In this document: one piece after another, positions 57,701 to 64,000 of the stretch | How positions within the stretch are numbered: the stretch's first letter is position 1 | How the letters are laid out: each line of letters begins with the position of its first letter | Source of the DNA: Staphylococcus simiae | GTDB taxonomy: Bacteria; Bacillota; Bacilli; Staphylococcales; Staphylococcaceae | NCBI RefSeq assembly: GCF_017357005.1 | Contig: NZ_CP071589.1 | Span: forward strand, 2,108,001 to 2,172,000 | Reading direction: 5' to 3' | Length of the DNA stretch: 64,000 bases | Notes under the pieces: model-generated | What the model was told of the DNA's origin: nothing | Database searches by the model: none | What the model saw: only the letters and a program-made list of their open reading frames with translations | Made by a program: the position numbers and the translations under genes

Positions 57701-58372
57701 TTAGTCGACCTCCTTATACTTATCTCGATTTAATAAATTAATCGTTGAGATAACTACAACAGAGAATGCAACTAATACTAATACCCATAACCATGCTTCG
57801 TTTTCTCTACCTTGTTCTACTAAGAAGTAAATTTCTAAAGGTAACGTATTCGTTTTATTAGGAATGTAACCTGCCACCATTAAGGTAGCACCAAATTCAC
57901 CAAGTGCACGTGCAAAACTCATCATAATACCAGCTAGAATTGAACGCTTGGCAAGTGGTAATACGAGCTTAAAAAATATTTTCAGCTCACTAGCGCCCAT
58001 TGTTCTTGCGGTATTAAGCATTTTAGTATCGATGCTACGAAATCCTTGCACTGTATGTTGATACATTAATGGAAAACTAACAATGACAGATGCAATAACT
58101 GCACCTGTCAAAGTGAACACTACGGGTAAGTGTAAAATATTAGCAAAGAATTGCCCTACTACACTTCTTGGTGAGAATACAATAAGTAATATAAACCCAA
58201 GGACTGTCGGTGGTAGGACAATTGGTAATATCAATATACTTTCAAGAACTTTAACCCAATGCCCTTTACGATGATACAACCATTTAGAGATGATAATGCC
58301 AATGATAGTAACAATAATTGTACTAATGACTGCGACACGTATCGATATCCAAAAGGATGTTAAGTCAGGCAT
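57701..58372 (-). CDS. modB: Molybdate ABC transporter permease ModB
   Basis: Membrane subunit that carries molybdate across the membrane. It has 223 residues, with five or six helices and the EAA coupling loop ARTMGASELKIFFKLVLPLA near 130-150. The order modA-modB-modC with gaps of 0-13 bases shows an operon. Confidence 0.95.
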   Translation of the reverse strand: MPDLTSFWISIRVAVISTIIVTIIGIIISKWLYHRKGHWVKVLESILILPIVLPPTVLGFILLIVFSPRSVVGQFFANILHLPVVFTLTGAVIASVIVSFPLMYQHTVQGFRSIDTKMLNTARTMGASELKIFFKLVLPLAKRSILAGIMMSFARALGEFGATLMVAGYIPNKTNTLPLEIYFLVEQGRENEAWLWVLVLVAFSVVVISTINLLNRDKYKEVD

Positions 58373-58385
58373 GGATTACAACTCC

Positions 58386-59168
58386 TTACGCTGCGAAATG
58401 ATAATCTTTTAAGATTTTTTTAGCTTTTTCTGATTTTAAGAAATCCATCCATTCTTTAGCTAATTTCTTATCAGATGTAGCTCCTGCTTCATAAGTGATT
58501 GGTTTTTTAAGTTCTACTTGTTTAATTTCTTTTACAGAATCAATTTTTTTGTTTTGTTTGTATAAATCAGTTTTATAAACGAAACCTGCTTGAGCATTTC
58601 CTTTTTCAACATAATTTAATACTTGTTTAACATCTTTAGCATAAACAATTTTATTTTTTACAGAATCATAAAGATTATTATCTTCTAAATATTGTTTAGC
58701 ATATTTACCAGCTGGTACAGTTTTTTCTTCACCAAGCGCTAATTTTTCGTTACCTTTTAAATCTTTAACAGATTTCAAATCAGCATTTTTATCTCCAATT
58801 AATACTAAGCTGTTTTTTGCATATTTGTATGTATCATGTGCTTTGTCTTTATCTTTCAAAGCATCAACATCTTTAGTGTTTGCTGACATGAATACATCTA
58901 CAGATGCACCGGATTCAATTTGTTTTTTCAATGCACCAGAACCACCATAGTTGAATTTAATATCAACATTTTTGTGATCTTTTTTGAATTCTTTTTCAAG
59001 TTCTTTCGTTACATCTGTTAAGCTAGCTGCTGCAGAAATTTGCATTTCTTGTTTTTTACCATTATCAGATGATTCTTTTTTACTATCCTTACTGTCATTT
59101 GAACTAGAACAACCTGCAAGAACGATACATAATGCCATCACTAAAGCTAAAATATGTTTCATTTTCAT
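58386..59168 (-). CDS. modA: Molybdate-binding lipoprotein ModA
   Basis: Substrate-binding lipoprotein of the molybdate importer, anchored on the outer face of the membrane. It has 260 residues from ATG at 59168. The signal peptide ends in the lipobox LAGC with Cys20, followed by a Ser/Asp/Lys-rich spacer. The binding domain has ISAAASLTDVTKELEKEF and FNYGGSGALKKQIESGASVDVF, where the conserved serines bind the oxyanion. The upstream in-frame extension lacks a ribosome site. Confidence 0.96.
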   Translation of the reverse strand: MKMKHILALVMALCIVLAGCSSSNDSKDSKKESSDNGKKQEMQISAAASLTDVTKELEKEFKKDHKNVDIKFNYGGSGALKKQIESGASVDVFMSANTKDVDALKDKDKAHDTYKYAKNSLVLIGDKNADLKSVKDLKGNEKLALGEEKTVPAGKYAKQYLEDNNLYDSVKNKIVYAKDVKQVLNYVEKGNAQAGFVYKTDLYKQNKKIDSVKEIKQVELKKPITYEAGATSDKKLAKEWMDFLKSEKAKKILKDYHFAA

Positions 59169-59458
59169 TATGTGTACAACCACCATTTTTAAATTTATTA
59201 CAATTTTAATTATACACTTATTACAAATTTTTAAAAGATGTGTGTGAATTTTTGAACAATATTCGAATAACTGACACATTTTTTATATTGTTGCTAATTG
59301 TGTTCAACATTTTTTATTGATCAAGTTTAATGAGTGATTTTTTTCAATCTTTTGCAATTATTAACTGGTCAATATAATTTTATTTAGGCAAATATATTAA
59401 AATTGTTTGTAAATTAGTATATTATATATATTATGCTATTTTTTAAAGGAGTATTATC
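59169..59458. other. Divergent modA-fdhD intergenic region
   Basis: 290 AT-rich bases hold the divergent promoters. TTGTTT...TATATT near 59405-59435 is a weak candidate for fdhD. No known molybdate riboswitch or ModE box is recognised. Confidence 0.4.
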
Positions 59459-60304
59459 ATGAATGAAGATGTATCTACAGGGCAACCTATCGTTAGGTAT
59501 GAAAACGGTGAATTATATGAAACTACAGATCAATATGTCACTGAATTTCCATTAACAATTATGGTTAATGGTGAAGAATTTGCCACTGTCATCTGTAGTC
59601 CAACAAATCTTGAAGAGTTGGTAATTGGTTTTTTAGCATCTGAGGGCGCAATTTTAAAAAGAGATGAACTAAAATCAGTCATGATTGATGATAGTAAAGG
59701 ATTTGCTCATGTTGAGTTAACTAAAGCATTGGGAGATCGTTTTGAATACTCTACAAAACGTATGATTGCTTCTTGTTGTGGTAAAAGTCGTGAATTCTAT
59801 TTTCAAAACGATGCTGCAGTTGCCAAAACATCTATGTCAAAAATCAAGTTAAATCCAACTCAAATATTTAATATGATGACTCGCTTACGAACTGCAAGTC
59901 AACTTTATCAACAAACTGGTGGCTTACATAATGCTGCTATTAGTGATGGCGATAATTTCTTCGAACATCGTCAAGATATAGGTAGACATAATGCCCTAGA
60001 TAAACTGTATGGCTTTTGTATTCAAAGACATATTCCAGTACGCGATAAAGTTCTTATTTTTAGTGGTCGTATCTCGTCTGAAATTTTAATCAAAGCTGCT
60101 AAAATAGGTGTCGGCGTCATTTTATCTAAATCCGCACCGACAACTTTAGCTGTCACTTTAGCAGATGACTTAAATATTACTGCTGTTGGTTTTATTAGAA
60201 ATGGCGGTTTCAATATTTATAGTCATCCAGAACGTATTGTAGAAGACGAAGACGTCATAGAACAAAATGACGTATCATTAACAAATTTTAAATTTAAATC
60301 ATAA
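59459..60304 (+). CDS. fdhD: Formate dehydrogenase accessory sulfurtransferase FdhD
   Basis: Transfers sulfur to the molybdenum cofactor of formate dehydrogenase. It has 281 residues. The sulfur-carrying cysteines are in ASCCGKSR near 105-107, and GLHNAAISDGDNFFEHRQDIGRHNALDK is the other conserved block. The last ~16 residues (after HPERI) appear to extend beyond the S. aureus protein as I remember it. Its position next to modABC fits cofactor maturation. Confidence 0.94.
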   Translation: MNEDVSTGQPIVRYENGELYETTDQYVTEFPLTIMVNGEEFATVICSPTNLEELVIGFLASEGAILKRDELKSVMIDDSKGFAHVELTKALGDRFEYSTKRMIASCCGKSREFYFQNDAAVAKTSMSKIKLNPTQIFNMMTRLRTASQLYQQTGGLHNAAISDGDNFFEHRQDIGRHNALDKLYGFCIQRHIPVRDKVLIFSGRISSEILIKAAKIGVGVILSKSAPTTLAVTLADDLNITAVGFIRNGGFNIYSHPERIVEDEDVIEQNDVSLTNFKFKS

Positions 60305-60309
60305 GAACA

Positions 60310-60364
60310 GGCGTGAGCCAGAAACAATTTGTTATGCAACAATGTTTTCTGGACCACGCCTTTT
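60310..60364. terminator. Terminator of fdhD (convergent with the GNAT gene)
   Basis: GGCGTG/CACGCC and CCAGAAACA/TGTTTTCTGG stems with an 18-base loop and four T; it also lies just after the end of the minus-strand GNAT gene. Confidence 0.85.
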
Positions 60365-60371
60365 ATGTTAG

Positions 60372-61160
60372 CTATTCTTCTGTACGCTCATTTTGTGTCA
60401 CATCCGTTTTTAATACATGATAAGCAAAGCTTAAGAATACGTATCCTTGTTTTAAGTACATATCTTTAGCAGTATCTTCCCCATCTGCAACTAATATGAT
60501 GGTTTTGTTACCATGCTTCGTAGCATATTCTCCGATGAACGCTTGAATAGTTGAGCCTATTCCTTGCCTTTGGTAGTCATCTAACACACCAAAACTATCA
60601 ATTTCTATGGTTGATTCATTTTCAATAAAATCTACTGAAGCTACTGGTAAATCATTTAAATATGCCACTAAACGCGTAATATGGTCATCTGCAAATTGTT
60701 GTCTAACACTTTGGCAACTTTCTTCAGCAAATGCTTCACCAAACGGTTGTGCAAAATGATAATGTATCTGCAAATAATCTTCCAATGTTGTTTGATCAAC
60801 GACTTTGATTTCTACATTATTGTTAACTGGTAATTGTTGCAGTGTTTCACTTTCAATCGCGTATAACTCCATCACTCCTAATTGAAAGCCCTTATTTTTA
60901 AACAATGTCATCCATTGTTCATCAAGCAATTCATTTTCCGGGAAATAAAAAGATAAATGATGTGATTGTTGTGCATCATGTAATTGTTGTTGTCTTGCCA
61001 TATCCGACAGCCATTGAGCTATTGTCGGTGTGCGTTTATAAATCCAAGTATTGCAATAATATTTTAAAGGGAAGGAAGGCATTAAATAAATAACGTAATC
61101 ATCAGTATCTTCAAAGATTTCTCCTTCACGATATATATCTGTCATCGAAAGTTGTTGCAT
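60372..61160 (-). CDS. GNAT-family N-acetyltransferase, substrate unknown
   Basis: A 262-residue protein from ATG five bases after AAGGTGGGG. The C-terminal GNAT domain has VEIKVVDQTTLEDYL at its start, then EIDSFGVLDDYQRQGIGSTIQAFIGEYA, where the acetyl-CoA loop Q-R-Q-G-I-G is clear, and LKQGYVFLSFAYHVLK. The N-terminal part is unassigned. The target is unknown. The upstream in-frame extension lies in repeat sequence and is not taken as coding. Confidence 0.82.
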   Translation of the reverse strand: MQQLSMTDIYREGEIFEDTDDYVIYLMPSFPLKYYCNTWIYKRTPTIAQWLSDMARQQQLHDAQQSHHLSFYFPENELLDEQWMTLFKNKGFQLGVMELYAIESETLQQLPVNNNVEIKVVDQTTLEDYLQIHYHFAQPFGEAFAEESCQSVRQQFADDHITRLVAYLNDLPVASVDFIENESTIEIDSFGVLDDYQRQGIGSTIQAFIGEYATKHGNKTIILVADGEDTAKDMYLKQGYVFLSFAYHVLKTDVTQNERTEE

Positions 61161-61206
61161 GTTAACCCCACCTTTATCAATATGTGTACTTAAAACAGCA
61201 TTTGAT

Positions 61207-61368
61207 TTATGGAGTGGGGTAGACATAATTTTTATAAAATTTATGTCGTAATCCACCCGACAAAACTGACTAAGTTTTTAAAACGTTGATTTATCAACAT
61301 TTTGAAAACCAGACAGTTACTACTCAATGCTTAATTTTAAGTGTAAAATATTTTTTATCTCAGGCTCA
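61207..61368 (+). repeat. Long repeat element, copy without the inserted STAR unit
   Basis: GGAGTGGGGTAGACATAATTTTTA at the left and TCTCAGGCTC at the right match 41091-41557. The central hairpin at 61273-61310 has the same shape as 41458-41495 with paired base changes. The right end touches the bioY stop codon. Confidence 0.72.
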
Positions 61369-61926
61369 CCTAATTAATTGTTTAAACCTAGAATGGTTAA
61401 GTATTGCAGTACCAATCAAACTAGCTATAATTGCTTTAATTAAATCTCCGGGCATAAATGTTAATGATAGTAACAACGCTTTAGATAGCGGTATATGTAT
61501 CATCAACCCCATAATAATAGTACCTAAAATATTTAGTCCTACAACTCCAAATAATAAAATAGCTATAAACAACACGATAAAATTAACTCGTTGTAAATAT
61601 TTATCTCTCACCAGTCCTATAAAATAAGCTACAAAAGGATATAGCACAAGATATCCTACTGTTGGGCCAGCGAAGACTGCAATTCCACCACGTCCGCCTG
61701 ATAAAAGTGGCAATCCTGCAATGACAAGTAATAAAAATATGATAACACTTAATGCACCTAAACGACGTCCTAAAATAATTCCAGCTAAAAAGATACCAAT
61801 ATTTTGTAAGATAATGGGTACTGGCATAAATGGCAAAGGAATTCCCGGCACAAGGCCAAGTATAGCAATAATAGCAGTCATTAACGCTGTGTAAACTAAT
61901 TGTTTGGTTGTCATATGTATCGTCAT
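61366..61926 (-). CDS. bioY: Biotin transporter BioY (ECF substrate-binding subunit)
   Basis: Membrane protein that binds biotin and uses the shared EcfT/EcfA module (15-17 kb) for uptake. It has 186 residues and about six helices; GIPLPFMPVPIILQNIGIFLAG and FAGPTVGYLVLYP contain the BioY-typical positions. A BirA operator lies 35-63 bases upstream, so expression should fall when biotin is plentiful. The stop codon lies at the edge of the repeat element. Confidence 0.94.
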   Translation of the reverse strand: MTIHMTTKQLVYTALMTAIIAILGLVPGIPLPFMPVPIILQNIGIFLAGIILGRRLGALSVIIFLLLVIAGLPLLSGGRGGIAVFAGPTVGYLVLYPFVAYFIGLVRDKYLQRVNFIVLFIAILLFGVVGLNILGTIIMGLMIHIPLSKALLLSLTFMPGDLIKAIIASLIGTAILNHSRFKQLIR

Positions 61927-61960
61927 CTCCTTAGTAATATAGAGATAATTATAGCATTAA

Positions 61961-61989
61961 TGTTAACTTGTAAAAACGAAAAGTTTACA
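61961..61989. promoter_or_regulatory. BirA operator TGTTAAC-N15-GTTTACA upstream of bioY
   Basis: TGTTAAC (61961-61967), 15 bases, GTTTACA (61983-61989): an inverted pair with one mismatch, close to the known Gram-positive BirA box (TTGTTAAC-N14/15-GTTAACAA). Regulation by BirA-biotin is inferred. Confidence 0.8.
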
Positions 61990-62020
61990 TTACAACTAGA
62001 TAGACTTTCTGCTAACTATC

Positions 62021-62962
62021 TTATTTAACTTTTTTCGCTAACTCAGTGATGTAATCGAAAAATGACGTTCTATCAACATGATTAATCACATTAACTGGTC
62101 TTCCCTGTGAAACTTCAAATGTACGTCCCTGACTAGGGCCATGGTTGATAACATCAACTAACTTATGCTCATATTGTACAAGTTCAGGTTTACCTACATA
62201 AGCTGTTGTCAGTACATCCCATAAAAAATATGTGGAGTTTGTTACAAAATGAGTTAATGGTGGTACTGCTGCATAACTAACACCTAAAAAATCAACACCT
62301 TCATATTGACGTTCATTAGCCCAACGTTGTCTAACATCTAGTGTAAGAGGTACTTGGTTTGTGCTTTCTAACGCTATCATATCGATAGTTATGTCACTTT
62401 CAAAGACAGTTTTAACAGCATCTGGATCCCAAAATGCATTCCATTCAGCTGTACCATCATGTTCAGGTTCTTCTACATTGCCTTTGTCTAAAAACGTACC
62501 ACCCATCCATACTAATTTTTCAATATTTTGAGTAATGGTTGTATCTACAGTTAATGCTTTTGCTAAATCTGTTAATGGTCCCGTAAATAATAACGTCACC
62601 TTGTTTGGATTAGTCTTTAACGTATCAATGATATCTTGATATGCTTCTTTATCACTTTCCAGCGCATTGCGTTCTTTATGTATAGGTTCATTTAATACTG
62701 GTAAGGCATCCATGAAAAATGCATGCATACGCCAATCTTTTGGAAATGGATTTTTACCACGTTCATATGATGGTGCAACATTTATCTGTTCATGTGAAAA
62801 ACGATTAATCACTTTTATCGATGCACTAACTGAAGGTTCTAAATAACAGTCTGCACCTATTGTACTAACTCCAATCAAATGAATATCATCCATTTGTAAT
62901 AATAAAAATAAAGATACTAAATCATCAACGCCACCATCATGATTAAAGTATACATCTGTCAT
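62021..62962 (-). CDS. Nucleoside hydrolase, IunH/RihA-type
   Basis: Enzyme that splits ribonucleosides into base and ribose. It has 313 residues. The calcium-binding motif NHDGGVDD (D9, D13, D14) is near the N-terminus; LLFTGPLTDLAKAL and WMGGTFLDKGNVEEPEHDGTAEWNAFWDP follow, the last with the substrate Asn/Asp residues. The base preference cannot be told. It is monocistronic. Confidence 0.92.
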   Translation of the reverse strand: MTDVYFNHDGGVDDLVSLFLLLQMDDIHLIGVSTIGADCYLEPSVSASIKVINRFSHEQINVAPSYERGKNPFPKDWRMHAFFMDALPVLNEPIHKERNALESDKEAYQDIIDTLKTNPNKVTLLFTGPLTDLAKALTVDTTITQNIEKLVWMGGTFLDKGNVEEPEHDGTAEWNAFWDPDAVKTVFESDITIDMIALESTNQVPLTLDVRQRWANERQYEGVDFLGVSYAAVPPLTHFVTNSTYFLWDVLTTAYVGKPELVQYEHKLVDVINHGPSQGRTFEVSQGRPVNVINHVDRTSFFDYITELAKKVK

Positions 62963-63049
62963 AATTATTCCCCTTTATTAATTGATTTTAATTAACTATA
63001 ACATGTACCAATAACTATCGTCGAAACAGCTCAAGATACTTGCAATAAA

Positions 63050-63235
63050 AAAGGAGTCCCCCAAATCGGACTGATATTTTTGATAGTTTCGCATGCCAAC
63101 TTTCGCATTATAGTAAAATTCTTTACTTAGAGTTTTTCTCTATTGCTTTCGTAGCTCAGATGTCTCGGATTCAAATCATTTTATATTTTTAATATTTTCT
63201 ACTTACATATAATCAGTCCTGAAGAATAGAAGACC
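63050..63235. repeat. GGACTGA-family inverted repeat (divergent copy)
   Basis: GGACTGAT at 63068-63075 and TCAGTCC at 63213-63219 are inverted. The flank CCCCCAAATC before the left end resembles the CCAATG of other copies. The interior of about 140 bases shares no clear sequence with them and holds no gene. Confidence 0.5.
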
Positions 63236-63250
63236 CACAATATTTGTAAT

Positions 63251-63295
63251 AAAAAAAGTTGTAACCAGGAATTTTAAGTATCCTAATTACAACTT
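63251..63295 (-). terminator. Terminator of fhuD2
   Basis: On the minus strand AAGTTGTAA pairs with TTACAACTT and AGGA with TCCT, followed by seven T, 18 bases after the stop. Confidence 0.88.
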
Positions 63296-63314
63296 ATTAT
63301 AATCACTGTTTAAC

Positions 63315-64000
63315 TTATTCAGCAGCTTTGATTAGTTTTTCTTTTAAATCTTTACGCATAAAGTCTAATGTGTATGGATCGTTATACCAATAAGTACCAG
63401 CTTCAACTTTTACAATATGACCATCTTTAACAGCTTTTAAGTTTTTCCAAATGTTTGTTGATTCATATCCAGGTGTTGGTTTACCTTCGCTTGTACTTAC
63501 GATGTAGTCACCACCATATTTATCAACTTCTTCTTGCTTAATTTCTGCAAATCCAGCTTTTTCAGTTGCTTTCTTTTGTTCTGGTTGCATTTTTAGACCA
63601 AATGCTTGGTATAATACTTCGCCACCACGACCCCAGTTATCGCCGTATGTGTATAATTTTTTGTCAAATTCATCAAATAATGACACTGTTGAGTCGGCAC
63701 CAATTTTGTCTTTAATTTCTTTGCCGTCTTTTTTAGTAGTGTCTTCCCATTCTTTTTTCCATTCTTTTACTTTGTCTTCTTTACCAACTAATTTACCTAA
63801 CATTTCTTGTTGTTCAAGATATTTATGTTTGTTATAGTCGATGACTACTGTTGGAGCCACTTTTTGATATTTTTTAATATCTTTATCAGTAGAATATACT
63901 AAAATCATGTCTGGTTTTTCTTTAGCAACTTTTTCAACATCCCCGTCGCCAACTTTAGTTACGCCTTTAAATTTATCTTTTAAGACTTTGCTTTGATCCA
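63315..64000 (-). CDS. fhuD2: Iron-hydroxamate siderophore-binding lipoprotein FhuD2, C-terminal part (runs off the window)
   Basis: Substrate-binding lipoprotein of the FhuCBG importer that captures ferric hydroxamates such as ferrichrome. About 228 residues are present; the N-terminal signal and lipobox lie beyond base 64000. The frame continues past the internal ATG at 63908 to the window end with DGDVEKVAKEKPD, a good match to the family. YGDNWGRGGEVLYQAFG contains the Trp and Arg that bind the ligand in S. aureus FhuD2. A strong terminator follows. Confidence 0.95.
   Translation of the reverse strand, partial: DQSKVLKDKFKGVTKVGDGDVEKVAKEKPDMILVYSTDKDIKKYQKVAPTVVIDYNKHKYLEQQEMLGKLVGKEDKVKEWKKEWEDTTKKDGKEIKDKIGADSTVSLFDEFDKKLYTYGDNWGRGGEVLYQAFGLKMQPEQKKATEKAGFAEIKQEEVDKYGGDYIVSTSEGKPTPGYESTNIWKNLKAVKDGHIVKVEAGTYWYNDPYTLDFMRKDLKEKLIKAAE

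Noticed and set aside
60022..60213. Minus-strand open frame within fdhD
   Set aside because: Antisense shadow of a well-conserved gene.
63909..64000. Start of fhuD2 at the ATG at 63908
   Set aside because: The reading frame continues upstream to the window end with family-matching sequence, so this methionine is internal.

Overview
The window is low-GC Firmicute chromosome and matches the core genome of a Staphylococcus close to, but probably distinct from, S. aureus. Gene order (lac operon, ribosomal super-operon, topB, glcU-gdh, femX, sarV, molybdenum cofactor cluster, fhuD2) is that of S. aureus. From memory, LacE, LacA and EcfA1 differ from the S. aureus proteins at many positions, so a sister species such as S. 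simiae is my best guess (inference). I see no rRNA, tRNA, prophage, insertion sequence or CRISPR array.

Layout. 1-4.1 kb: the start of a BCCT osmolyte transporter, two medium-chain oxidoreductases and a membrane-anchored alpha/beta hydrolase. 4.1-11.7 kb: lacABCDFEG (lactose PTS plus tagatose-6-phosphate pathway) and its repressor lacR, with palindromic operators. 12.0-12.7 kb: a sirtuin. 13.1-17.5 kb: rpsI, rplM, truA and the ECF vitamin transporter core ecfT-ecfA2-ecfA1. 18.0-31.9 kb: one long minus-strand ribosomal operon from rpsJ to rplQ, including secY, adk, infA and rpoA, with a structured leader. 32.2-47.9 kb: a purine permease with PurR boxes, topB, glcU-gdh, an AEC transporter, an RND pump, femX and small membrane proteins. 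48-50.2 kb: a MarR-MFS pair and sarV. 50.7-60.3 kb: molybdopterin genes (moaA, mobA, moaD, moaE, mobB, moeA, moaC, moaB, moeB), modABC and fdhD. 60.3-64 kb: a GNAT protein, bioY with a BirA operator, a nucleoside hydrolase and most of fhuD2.

The lac genes import lactose as lactose-6-phosphate, split it, and take galactose-6-phosphate through tagatose phosphates to triose phosphates. The mo genes import molybdate and build the cofactor used by nitrate reductase and formate dehydrogenase, which are not in this window; fdhD activates formate dehydrogenase. BioY, shown here with a BirA site, is the kind of substrate-binding subunit that joins the EcfT/EcfA module at 15-17 kb.

The least expected content is in the gaps between genes. 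There are two families of repeats that can fold. One is STAR-like hairpins with the GGGACCCAAC...GTTGGG signature and paired base changes between copies. The other is GGACTGA-ended inverted repeats with GGTTCTCT/AGAGAACC borders. At 39.5-39.8 kb one family is inserted inside a copy of the other. At 41.1 kb and 61.37 kb repeat copies run into the ends of genes and supply the last codons of a small gene or touch a stop codon.
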